Below the pieces are notes generated by a model. That model did not search any database and had not been told where the DNA came from. It saw only the letters and a list, made by a program, of their open reading frames with translations. From Obelidium mucronatum (taxonomy: Eukaryota; Chytridiomycota; Chytridiomycetes; Chytridiales; Chytriomycetaceae): 64,000 bases of DNA. The translations under genes and the position numbers were made by a program. Positions 38,189 to 47,445 of this stretch are shown here, piece by piece (within the stretch, counting starts at the first letter, position 1; each line of letters begins with the position of its first letter). The DNA lies in assembly GCA_025765595.1 (NCBI GenBank), contig JAIVFH010000014.1, positions 248,001-312,000 on the forward strand, given 5' to 3'.

Positions 38189-39427
38189 ATGGGCACTTTC
38201 TTTGCGATACCTGCACTCCGACGCAAACTGTTGCCGATCGCGACAGCAGCGCCCCGACTGCGGCTGCCGCAGCTGCCGCTGGCGCCGCGACGCCGCCTGC
38301 TGTCCACGAAGCTGCCCGGGCTCGCCGCCGCCGGCGCCATTCTCGCGGGCGCCTCGGTCCTTGCGCCGGCGCTCGCAGCGCCGCTCGTGCCTGTCGCCAT
38401 CGCCTCGGGCGTTGCGGCCGGCGCCGTTCTTCCCGCGCCGCTGCTTGCGAAAATCAAGCCGGGCGCTGCCTTCGCTGGCGCAACCATCCTGCGCGCCGGA
38501 ATCGTGTGCGTTGGTCTGAAGCTGTCGCTGCTTGACGCTGCCTCGTATCTGCAGCTCTGTGTCCCTGTTGTTCTGCCTACCCTTGCTGTCACCCTGGCCT
38601 CAGTGATTGCGCTGACGCGACTGCTTAAGCTCCATCCCGAGTTTGGAACGCTGATGGCTGCCGGAACTGGAATCTGTGGAATCACTGCCATATCGACTGT
38701 GGCTCCCGTTATTGCCGCCTCGGAAACATATTTTGCGGTTGCTGTCGCCAACGTTATTGTCTTTGGGATGCTTGGAATGCTTGTGTATCCAACTGTTGCG
38801 CATTGGCTTTTTTACTCGGATGAGGATAAAGACGACACAGTGGCTCAAGAGGGTGGAATCCGTCCGTCCACCAAAGCGGGTCTGTTCCTTGGAGTCTGCA
38901 TACACGATTCTTCACAGGTTTTGGGAGCCGCCATGTCGTTTCGTGATACGTATGACGACCAAGAAGCGTTTAGTGTTGCTACTGTCACGAAATTGATGAG
39001 AAATAGCTTGCTGGTGTTTGTTGTTCCTGTTCTCGCCCTTGTGCATTCGAAAATGTCTTCAGCCCAGATGGCTGTAGGCCATGCTGTGAAAAGTCCGCCA
39101 ATTTTGCCGGGCTTTGTTCTTGGTTTCATTGGTATGGCAGCCGTGCGATCGAGTGTTGACTATTATTTTGCCAACACTGGCCAATTGGAGACGGAAAGGA
39201 AATCTCAATGGAAACATGTTACGGCTTTTGTTAGTGATGTAGTTGGAACCAAGTTTTGCTTGGGTATGGCAATGGCGGGTGTTGGGCTAAATACGCGGCT
39301 TTCAGTCTTGAAAGGGGTTGGTTGGAAGCCTTTTCTTGTTGGAGGCACTGGTGCGGGTATTGCCGCCATCACAGGATACACGTGCATAGAGCTTTTGGAT
39401 TCTTACTATAAAGCGCAAAAAACATAG
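38189..39427 (+). CDS. UPF0324/YeiH-family putative anion exporter with mitochondrial-type leader
   Basis: Intronless 412-residue frame starting 24 bp after the preceding stop. The first 45 residues (LRRKLLPIATAAPRLRLPQL, then APRRRLLST) are Arg/Leu-rich without acids, a good mitochondrial presequence. About ten hydrophobic helices follow with the family landmarks GTGICGITAISTVAPVIAA (matching bacterial GxxICGxSAIxAxxPVI) and GVCIHDSSQVLGAA. Bacterial YeiH-like proteins are annotated as putative sulfate or related exporters, but function is unproven. Such proteins are common in bacteria and rare in eukaryotes, so old horizontal transfer or organelle ancestry is likely. Lack of introns in an intron-rich neighbourhood agrees. 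GC content is high only in the first third. Confidence 0.83.
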   Translation: MGTFFAIPALRRKLLPIATAAPRLRLPQLPLAPRRRLLSTKLPGLAAAGAILAGASVLAPALAAPLVPVAIASGVAAGAVLPAPLLAKIKPGAAFAGATILRAGIVCVGLKLSLLDAASYLQLCVPVVLPTLAVTLASVIALTRLLKLHPEFGTLMAAGTGICGITAISTVAPVIAASETYFAVAVANVIVFGMLGMLVYPTVAHWLFYSDEDKDDTVAQEGGIRPSTKAGLFLGVCIHDSSQVLGAAMSFRDTYDDQEAFSVATVTKLMRNSLLVFVVPVLALVHSKMSSAQMAVGHAVKSPPILPGFVLGFIGMAAVRSSVDYYFANTGQLETERKSQWKHVTAFVSDVVGTKFCLGMAMAGVGLNTRLSVLKGVGWKPFLVGGTGAGIAAITGYTCIELLDSYYKAQKT

Positions 39428-39580
39428 ACCATAGACAGGTGGAGAAGCACGTGTGGAGGGTCGTTTTTTGATGGGGGCTGAAAAATGTAAAAACGCGGAC
39501 TTTTAAAGTTCGAAAATAATTATTACATATAAAATCGCCAAACAAAAGCTGTCTTCCTCTCAACAAAACCAACATTTCAT

Positions 39581-41270
39581 ATGAGTACATCAGGCATTAC
39601 TTTCAAAGCACCAGTATTAGCGGCCGTCGAGAAACTCGAAGGTAAGGTGACATTCAATTTTCGCGAAGGATCCTGACTTGACTCCCATTGCAGGTACTGA
39701 CGACTGGTCTGTTCCCGATGCCGTCAAGTCAAACCAGTATTTTGTGGAAGTAACGACATCCCTTCCTGACGCCTTCAGAGAGCTGGAGACACGGATGCGT
39801 CAAAACAACGACTATCACTTGCTCACTCAGAAGAAACAGCGTCCATTTGGTGGCAAATGCGTAGAAACAGGAGAAGTAGGAGTTTGGAACAGAAACGGAA
39901 GACCCGTCATTGCCATTGAAGCTGGAAACTACTGGAACTTTTCCCTCCGCCACTCGTGGGAGGGAAAGTTCTCCATCACTGCTCCCATTGATGTTCTTGG
40001 GTTGACTACCTGCCTTGTGGGTCAGTCGGAAGCCGCCGTGGTCATGGATCCTGCCAACAGAATCTTTGTCATCCGTAACTCTGGATTTGCCGCGTATGGT
40101 TCCCAAGGTCGTTTCAAGGTCATTGACATTGTGGATACCTTGAACTTGGGGGATCAGCATGCGCACTATGAAGTTCGTCCCACATCTAATGGTCAGTCCA
40201 CAAAAGGACCCATTCTTGGTTGGAAACGTGATGTCGCCATCACAGTTGGTCATTCGCCCATCACCGTTGCCACATTCTTCCTCGTTCCCGCAAACAACGT
40301 TCTGATTCTCCAACGTGGAAACGAACTGCTTTTGCTCAAGGCCGGCCAACACGTCATTACAAACCCAAACACGTCCTTCCGTGGATTCTACTCACTCGGT
40401 GAACGCCAGACAACATTCCGAACCCAACCAGCATACACGGTCGAAGGTGTTCCAGTTGTATTGAACGTTAACCTGCGTTACCGCATTGCCGACCCGATTC
40501 TCTTGACTGCAAACTACAATGACGCGTTTACGGCCCTCGCTAATCCCGCCCAGACCGCCGTGAACGCCGTTGTTTCTCGCTTGAGTTATCAGCAGTTTAT
40601 GCGTGCACAGAAAGTCGGTGGAGACGTTCCAGACCACGTGGAGCCATGGCTGGATGCCTTCAAGTCCGCCTGTCTCACTGACCTTCGTCACCAAGCTGAA
40701 ACTTATGGAATCGTTGTCGAGTCGTTTGACGTCTTGGACCGTGAGCTCGAAGGCGCGTTGGGTAAAGATTTGGAACGCCAGAGTGAACAGGTATTGAGAA
40801 ATCAAGTCCAGGCCACCCAGATTGAGTTGCAGAACCATATTGCCACTGAGACACAGCGTGGTAAACTCCAGATTGCCAAGGTGGAGGCAGAGCAGAAGAA
40901 GACTCAAGCTGACGCGGACTTCTATGTGGCTACGAAGCTTTCTGATTCCAAGTACTATGAGGTTGTTAAGGCTGCTGAAGCGCAAGCCGAGTCTTCTGAA
41001 TTGAGGACCCAGCAAGACGTGAAAAACACTGTGGCGATTGCCGAAGCAAAGAAGAAGGAAATCGAGCTGGTTGGTACCGCGTATTCTCACGTTCCCGAAG
41101 GACACGCTCAGAAGATGCAATTGTCCGTGTTTGAAGTCGAGAAACGCAAGGCGCTTCCTGAACGCACCATCTACTTTGCTGGCGAAACCTCCGAAACCCA
41201 TCAAGACTTGATCCGTGCTGGTCTTGATACTGCCACGGGATTCAGTCTGGCCCAAAACACCAAAAAATAG
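39581..41270 (+). CDS. SPFH/band-7 domain protein
   Basis: Two exons (39,581-39,641 and 39,694-41,270) give 545 residues; start MSTSGITFKAPVLAAVEKLE. The middle holds the band-7 core: VPANNVLILQRGNELLLLKA, QPAYTVEGVPVVLNVNLRYR and DLRHQAETYGIVVESFDVLD. Then a long charged coiled coil (about residues 370-500: ATQIELQNHIATETQRGKLQ, IAKVEAEQKKTQADADFYVA). No N-terminal membrane hairpin is obvious, so it may attach as a peripheral raft scaffold like flotillins, or act in a vault-like ring. The exact subfamily (stomatin, prohibitin, flotillin, or vault-like) cannot be fixed by eye. Confidence 0.82.
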
Positions 41271-41352
41271 CACTAATAGCCCTGGCCTCTTATGAAATCT
41301 TCTTTTAAGCGTTTTGAAATAAATTGATTACGTGAAAACGACCGATTGATCT

Positions 41353-42300
41353 TTATTGGATTGCATGAGCATTTTCATTCGCAGCACCAATTTTCTTATG
41401 ATCCGTAGGATTTGCTGCGAGTTCATAAATTGTGATGATTGGGTCTTTGTTGATAACTGTAAATTCCCCCTTCAAGCCAATGTACACAAGCTTAGTGACA
41501 TCGTCTCCGCTGACATTCCCAGGAAAGAAAAGAGTCAAGTTGCGAACATTTCCAAACTTTGTAAGCCGGGTTGGGTATTCTGGAACTCTGTGTGTGGAAA
41601 GTCGTTGGTATTTTTTTTTCATGGCAGGTTGACACTTAACTCATTCAGACTGTTTACTGTTGGGTCAATCAGTTCCCATTCTTGATCTGCTGGATTAATT
41701 GATTCAACGGTCGAAAAGTCAACATCTTCGCGATTGATATACCTACACAATTGACTCTGGGTGAGGACAATCGAGTATTAGCACCTAAATACATACGCTT
41801 TCATGGATGATGGTGAATGCTCTCCGTATCCTCGGACTGCGATTGACTTTAGCTTCACGCTTCCGGTGAATCTGTGAGTCATGCAGATGGGATTCATTAA
41901 TCCCACCTAATAACACTTCACTCAATCCTCCAACTTACGGAATAAATATAATCAATTGCTCGTCAGAATCCGTTTCAACGAACTATCGAGATGGGTGAGG
42001 ATTTGCCGTTAGTTCGTATGGCACGTCACCTTGGTCTCATCGAATCTGTCATCCCATGCTTTGAAAATCTTTTTAGCTGAGTCAGTTTCAGCTTCATTGA
42101 ATGCACGTATGTTGTCAATGTCAATGTGCTTGTAGAGTGTAAACTCGGCCCCTCTGCAGCTATTTATTCAGCCATTGAATTGGATACACAGATCATGGAA
42201 TTCACCTGTCTGGTCCATCGTGGTCGTGATCATGGTCATGGTCGTGGTCGTGGCTTTCATGGCCACAAGCGCCTGAATGCTGGTGTGAGTGGTGGGACAT
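41353..42300 (-). CDS. PITH-domain protein (PITHD1-like)
   Basis: Six exons (42,206-42,300; 42,030-42,153; 41,939-41,982; 41,797-41,871; 41,641-41,742; 41,353-41,587) give 224 residues in continuous frame. It opens with a His/Asp-rich tail (MSHHSHQHSGACGHESHDHD) that may bind metal, as in animal PITHD1. The PITH fold follows: HIDIDNIRAFNE, DEQLIIFIPFTGSVKLKSIA, DVDFSTV, NVRNLTLFFPGNVSGDDVTK and YIGLKGEFT, ending ITIYELAANPTDHK. PITH domains occur with thioredoxin (TXNL1) and bind the proteasome; here no thioredoxin domain is present. Introns are all short (60-70 nt). Confidence 0.9.
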
Positions 42301-42394
42301 TTCAATTTTTGGAGTAAGGTTCTCTGGACCCTTCTCGAAGAAAAAGAATCCAAAACACACACACAAGCAAGCACTCATACCTTTCACGACAGAT

Positions 42395-43773
42395 ATGCTT
42401 GTAACTGCAGCGTTTCTTTCTCTATTGTCGAGAACAGCTCTAGCAGCGGGTTGCACAACTACAGGTGGGGCTCCAAAACCTAAACCAAGCTGTTTCTTCG
42501 AATCTCTGACCATACGTTCACAGATATGTCTGGAAACTTATATATTTTCGGAGCGCCATATGGTGATATTAATTTGGGGGCCGCTTCGTCCGATTGGGTT
42601 TCCTCAAGCCAACCGACATCACCAAATATTCTTACCAACATTGCCAACCGACCCGCTTTTGATACAGCCAATCCAATTTGCTCATTTGCGCCATATGTGA
42701 ACTATATTACTGTTCTCAACGGAGATTCTTCGACAGGATTTAAAGCTCTGCATGTTTTTGATGTGGTGGCAAAAACATGGACAACCGTTCGAATGACTGG
42801 AACAGACCTTCCAGACCCCAGTGATACAAGTGCAACTGTCGATCATGACACAAACGTCATTTACGCGTGGTCGAGAGGCTATGTGAGTCTGTGGGTTCTG
42901 TTAAATACTGATGGTTTAAAAAATCGCACCAAGATTTATCGAGTGGGGGATGCAGATAAAAACAACCTCTCACAGCTGGCTATCAATAAGGAACTAACTC
43001 TTCCTTGGATCCCCAAACCAATCATCAGTCCTCAGCCATTTGACGGCACCGGCTACAAGCCTGTATTCGGGCAAGGAACGAACCACTTGCACTTTTTGAA
43101 TGCACCCGGATTGACTAATGGTCAAGCTTGGATTTTTGTTGTCCATTACGCTTGGGTATGTAGTCCTGAATTTATTACTTGTTTAATTTTTTTGCCTTAT
43201 TGCAGTGGCAACCAGAGCCACAGACGTTTGGATCATTCAAAGCGGGTCCTGGACAAACTGTTTACATCCCAGCGCTTGATCAAAGCAAGGCTCCTGCTGT
43301 TTTTGCATGTGGGTCCGCTTATTTTATTGTATTTGTGTACTGAAAGAAATGATGCAGATATCCCTGACGATGGAAGTGCGACATACCTTATCGACACGAT
43401 TACAAATACGACAACTACCATTGCCGGATTCGGAAAAAGTGGACCAACGTACCGATACAGCGCAACGAGTAGTAATATTGTTCAATTGGAGACAAGCTCT
43501 GGAAATTTGAAAGTCCTTCCAGTTGCAGCTGGAGGAAGCGTTTCTTCAGGAAATGGTGTTGGATTGTTGCCAACCGCGTCGTCCTCTAAAACTTCGTCTG
43601 GGGGAACTTCGAAAACCCAAGCAACATCTACTACTGTTTCTTCTGGTGCCGGGGACAATTCCGTAATACCCTCATCTAAGAGTGTTACAACAACGAAAAG
43701 CAGCGGAAGAGTAAATTCCTTGATTAAATCATTTCGTTTGTTTATTGTGTCCTATCTTCTTGCTCTTGTTTGA
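42395..43773 (+). CDS. Secreted kelch-like, probably GPI-anchored protein, copy A
   Basis: Five exons (42,395-42,464; 42,524-42,882; 42,934-43,155; 43,206-43,308; 43,358-43,773) give 389 residues. Signal peptide MLVTAAFLSLLSRTALAAG, then a beta-rich domain with kelch-like ALHVFDVVAKTWTTVRMTG and DHDTNVIYAWSRGYIYRVGD. A Ser/Thr-rich stalk and hydrophobic end (LFIVSYLLALV) suggest GPI anchoring. The intron in SKAPAVFA|YIPDDG uses GCAT|GTGGGT. Exon layout is the same as in the next gene, with which it shares most residues. Binding partner unknown; a cell-surface adhesin or sensor is possible. Confidence 0.75.
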
Positions 43774-43811
43774 TTGAGAATAAATTTTGTTGTTTCGAAA
43801 TTGCCATCGTC

Positions 43812-45156
43812 ATGAAGGTTGTTTCTATTCTTGTGGCTGCTGCGGCCTCTGTCCAAGCCATTGGTTGTACTGTCAATGGTGCGTATGAATCACAGCTCTG
43901 TTTGGCCTTAGTCATGATGCAGTGTCTTCTGGACACTCTCCTCCCCTTAAGTCCTTAATTCCAAGTTCTGATCATACATCTACAGACATGTCTCAGAATC
44001 TATACGTATTCGGGGCACCTTATGGAGACATCAACTTGGGAGCTTCATCGTCCGACTGGGTATCATCCGCTGCCCCAGCAACTCCAAATGTTCTCACCAA
44101 CATTGCCAATCGTCCGGCATTTGACACTGCGAATCCAAGCTGCGCCTTTGCCCCTTACCTCAACTACATTACAGTTCTTAATGGAGACTCATCAAAGGGA
44201 TTGAAGGCCTTGCATGTGTTTGATGTGAAGTCGGCAACTTGGTCCATTGTTTCTTTGACTGGCGCTGATATTCCTGATGCTGTCGACTATGCTGCCACAC
44301 TTGATCATAATACTAATGTTGTGTACGCTTGGTCAAGAGGATATGTATGTGTGCTTGATTCTTATGACAGGAGACTGATCGTACCAATTGCAGATCTATC
44401 GTGTGGGAGATGCAAATGATCTTACCAAGCTCGCCACAAATCCGTCTCTTTCGCTTCCATGGATTCCCAAGCCCATTGTGAATGACCAGCCATTTGATGG
44501 TGCAGGATACAAGCCTGTCTTTGGTCAAGGAACAAACCACTTACATTTTTTGAATGCACCTGGATTGGCAAATGGCCAAGCATGGATCTTTGTTATCCAT
44601 TATTCTTGGGTAATGATGTTTTCTTTAACTCATATCTTTTTTATTTTTAATTTGTCTTGTTATATTAGTGGCAACCAGAACCACAGACCTTTGGATCGTT
44701 CAAAGCCGGTCCTGGGCAAACCATTTATATTCCAGAACTTGATCAAAGCAAGGCCCCTGCTGTGTTTGCATGTGGGTCTGCATCTTTGTGACATAGCAGT
44801 ACTAAATGACATGAACAGACATCCCTGACGATGGTAGTGCAACTTACCTCATTGACACAATTACAAACACAACAACAACTATTGCTGGGTTTGGAAAGAG
44901 TGGGCCAACATACCGATACAGTGCAACAAGTAGCAACATTGTTCAGTTGGATACTAGCTCTGGAAACTTGAAGGTCCTTCCAGTTGCAGCTGGTGGAAGT
45001 GTCTCCTCAGGAACTGGTGTGTCCTTGCTGCCTTCTGCAACAGGGATCAAAAAGCCAACTGCCACTGCATCTGCTGTTGCTACCTCATCCAAAAGCAGCG
45101 GATTATCAGTGGCAGTTGGTGCTGTTCTAATGTTAAGCACTTTGTTTTTGTTTTGA
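43812..45156 (+). CDS. Secreted kelch-like, probably GPI-anchored protein, copy B
   Basis: Tandem paralogue of the preceding gene, starting 38 bp after its stop. Five exons (43,812-43,878; 43,986-44,344; 44,394-44,609; 44,669-44,771; 44,819-45,156) give 360 residues. Signal peptide MKVVSILVAAAASVQAIG; core segments NLYVFGAPYGDINLGASSSD, ALHVFDVKSATWSIVSLTG and DIPDAVDY differ from copy A mainly at surface-type positions. The C-terminus SKSSGLSVAVGAVLMLSTLF is a stronger GPI/TM signal than in copy A. Each copy has its own signal peptide and stop, so they are separate genes and not a fused protein. Confidence 0.77.
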
Positions 45157-45669
45157 AGTTGTTTGATAAGGCTTAAATAAAAGTAAATAAGTGATTTTTC
45201 TTTCAGGGCTTGCGCCTTTAAACAGAAGACCATCACCACATTGACTTGCCAAAGTGTCTTTACTGCAAGACTGGCACAGATTACCTGCAGTCACCAGGCC
45301 CCAGACCAACCAATTCACCCAAAAGCCAAATCTAAATGGTTGAAGAAGGTGTTTGATATTGGTTTGGCAGTCGTTTTAGTCCTTGCATTTAAGATACTTG
45401 CCCGTGGCAGGAAAAAAACAGTTTCTGTCAATTGGAGTTCTTCGGAGCCCTGTAGAGTTTGCAATGTAAAAACTCACACACAGCACCGTTGTAAGTTAAA
45501 TATCTCACACGAGTCAATGATGAAAACAATCGAAGTATTGAAGAAACCAAACAAATACTTGTCGAATTGAAGGCATGTGGTATGTGGAAAAGATACAAAA
45601 TAACTGCCTGCACAACCCAATGCATTCAGACCAAGAAGATTACTCAAATAAATAGCATGAAGGTCGTTC
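45157..45669. other. Intergenic with possible gene fragment
   Basis: The plus strand has an open stretch with a hydrophobic segment (IGLAVVLVLAFKIL) and a CCHC-like CRVCNVKTHTQHRC, but no ATG start, and a separate frame with KCLYCKTG. It may be an eroded retroelement or host gene. I see no complete gene. Confidence 0.3.
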
Positions 45670-45840
45670 CTGTTAGGAATCAATCCTGAAGAGTCATGAA
45701 ACCGGACGAAACCGGGGATTGAACCTAGTGCCTCCAGATTACTTGAACCTAGTGCCTCCAGATTACTAGGCCCCAACATTGCCAATAGGCTATGCGACTC
45801 ATGTATTATTGAGTTTCACTAGAGGCCTTATCAGTTTCTA
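45670..45840 (-). repeat. SINE-like element with tRNA-type boxes, copy A
   Basis: On the minus strand, TAGCCTATTGGCAATG (A-box-like) is followed ~35 nt later by GGTTCAAG and then GGTTCAATCC (B-box-like), as in RNA polymerase III promoters of tRNA-derived SINEs. Ends match copy B (CTGTTAGGAATCAAT at one side, GATAAGGCCTC..AGTTTCTA at the other). Copy A has an internal duplication of about 24 bp (GAACCTAGTGCCTCCAGATT) and an extra segment. A functional tRNA is not supported because the anticodon arm does not pair properly. Confidence 0.6.
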
Positions 45841-45974
45841 ACATTCGCCTTTCCTTCCCAGGCCGGAAGTGTTAGTTGAAGACTGATAAGTCGCCTAGAA
45901 CCCTTGAACGAGTTCCCCACTGTTTACCAAGGACTTTCCCAGGGTCCTCAGCCAGCAGGCTTAACATGAGTCGA

Positions 45975-46090
45975 CTGTTAGGAATCAATGTGAACCTAGT
46001 GCCTCCAGATTACTAGGCCCCAACATTGCCAATAGGCTATGCGACTCATGTTATTTATTGAGTTTCACTGGAGGCCTTATCAGTTTCTAT
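45975..46090 (-). repeat. SINE-like element with tRNA-type boxes, copy B
   Basis: Second copy of the repeat, same orientation, about 115 bp, without the internal duplication. The shared central part (CATGAGTCGCATAGCC...GGCACTAGGTTCA) is nearly identical. Its end forms the last codons of the neighbouring cysteine-rich ORF. Confidence 0.6.
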
Positions 46091-46640
46091 CAGTTCTACA
46101 CATGTCGCATTTAGCATCACCAAATTCATTGGCTTCTTCAAACTCCATCACACACAAAGAGCACATTAATACTGTCTTGTCAAGTTTGGATGGAGATAGG
46201 GAATCAACCACTGTTCCACAAGCACTGCAAACCAGATCCTGTTCCATTCTTTCTGTTGATACTATTTCACAACCTGCACAGACTGCACCAGTCTCTTTAA
46301 AAACACATTCAGATTTCAAGTCTATGACATTGCATTCGGTGCAGTCAACCATCATTTTGTAGCACGTCTTGCAAAATTGATGTAATATTCGTGGTTCTGA
46401 GCTCCGTCCAAATTTGATCAATTGTGGTGTCACAGAGGAATCACAGATGGAACAAACGTTTAAAACATCTTGCACATCCAGGCTGTCAGCTGCAGCATAC
46501 ATGGTGGCACATTCAATGCAAACAACTTCTGAATGCCCATCATCATTTCCAATATAAAACACTTCTCCTCCAACATTAGAAATCTTTGGAATTGGCCCAT
46601 GATCCCAAAAACAGGTGAACACTGTAGATGGTGGCGGCAT
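46080..46640 (-). CDS. Cysteine-rich protein with eight CxxC pairs
   Basis: Open frame of 186 residues from ATG 46,640 (MPPPSTVFTCFWDHGPIPKI). Eight CxxC pairs are regularly spaced: CIEC, CSIC, CKTC, CTEC, CAGC, CSAC, CSLC and CDMC, enough for four structural zinc ions. I do not recognise the family; it could be a tandem treble-clef or a LIM-like array. The last three codons and stop fall in the SINE-like repeat, so the original C-terminus may differ. It sits in a transposon-rich zone but no transposase signature is present, so host or element origin is open. Confidence 0.55.
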   Translation of the reverse strand: MPPPSTVFTCFWDHGPIPKISNVGGEVFYIGNDDGHSEVVCIECATMYAAADSLDVQDVLNVCSICDSSVTPQLIKFGRSSEPRILHQFCKTCYKMMVDCTECNVIDLKSECVFKETGAVCAGCEIVSTERMEQDLVCSACGTVVDSLSPSKLDKTVLMCSLCVMEFEEANEFGDAKCDMCRTDRN

Positions 46641-47036
46641 TTGTTTATGTGTTGCAATGACAATTTTGATAGGTGGAACCCAAATGTGCTGACTTCTGAT
46701 TGGGCAGCAGAAAAACGGTGGAAAAACCGTTTTTGGACAAAATGATAGTTTGAAAGTGAAAAATTGACAATGGCAGTATTAATATAATGCAAAGATCAAC
46801 ATTTCATGAGAATACAGAGGGTAAGGATTCAGGAGTTTCTTGCATTTGTGCATCTCTAGTGTCTGGATGTGGGCGATAGTTTAAATGCCGAAGAGGAAGA
46901 CAGGGATAATTCTTCCAAGCATGTTGGAGTTGAGATAAACATTTAGTTCTGTCGTTCCAATGATGCCGCTATGTTATTGAACTGTTGTAGAGACAGAGCA
47001 GTGGGGGTTTTAATAAATAAAAAGGAAAAGTTAATA
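46641..47036. other. Intergenic, no feature seen
   Basis: AT-rich sequence between the cysteine-rich gene and the histone-tail-like ORF. I see no ORF, repeat copy or RNA gene; it may hold divergent leaders for both. Confidence 0.35.
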
Positions 47037-47300
47037 ATGACGCGGACTCGGCAAACGGCCAGACAGAGCACCGGGGGACATGCACCCAGGAAAGAACTCA
47101 ACCCTTAAAATTCCAAGAAAGTAGCTGCTGCTGCTGCTGCCGTTAATCCTAAAGGATCAAAGAAAGCAGTCGCTGCTGCTTCAACCATTAAACGTTAAGG
47201 ATCCACAAAAGTAGCTGCTGCAGCGGCTGCTGCTGGACCGCGTGAGCATCATAACAATGACTTGAATGATTTGGATGATGTTGAAGAGGGCGCGAGCTGA
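47037..47300 (+). pseudogene. Broken ORF with histone H3-tail-like N-terminus
   Basis: From ATG 47,037 the frame reads MTRTRQTARQSTGGHAPRKE then L, aligning with the H3 tail at 15 of 20 positions (R2, T3, Q5, T6, A7, R8, S10-G13, A15-K18, L20). Lys4, Lys9 and Lys14 are Arg, Gln and His; Lys18 stays. After position 22 there is a TAA, then in the same frame three Lys-Lys/Ala-rich blocks (SKKVAAAAAAV, SKKAVAAAS, STKVAAAAAAA) with another TAA, and an acidic end DLNDLDDVEEG. The rest of H3 (the histone fold) is absent. It may be a decayed transposon-encoded chromatin mimic or a rearranged H3 pseudogene. A further acidic frame (NVVEDEGLSEEVDELEDV, 47,320-47,405) follows. Confidence 0.6.
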
Positions 47301-47445
47301 ACGTACGTCCCCAGTCAAACAACAGAAAGAGAAAAAATGTCGTGGAGGATGAAGGATTATCAGAAGAGGTTGATGAACTAGAGGATGTTAACTTTCACTA
47401 TTAATAATTGTGTTTTTATTATCATTAATTTTGTCTGAAAGCGTT

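Noticed and set aside
38189..39427. Bacterial contamination as source of the UPF0324 gene
   Set aside because: It is flanked within 24 and 154 bp by intron-bearing fungal genes and has a eukaryotic targeting leader.
42395..45156. One fused gene for the kelch-like pair
   Set aside because: Each copy has its own signal peptide, anchor region and stop codon, with 38 bp between them.
45700..45810. Functional tRNA gene on the minus strand
   Set aside because: A and B boxes are recognisable but the anticodon and acceptor arms do not pair, and the unit is repeated with other flanks, so a SINE fits better.
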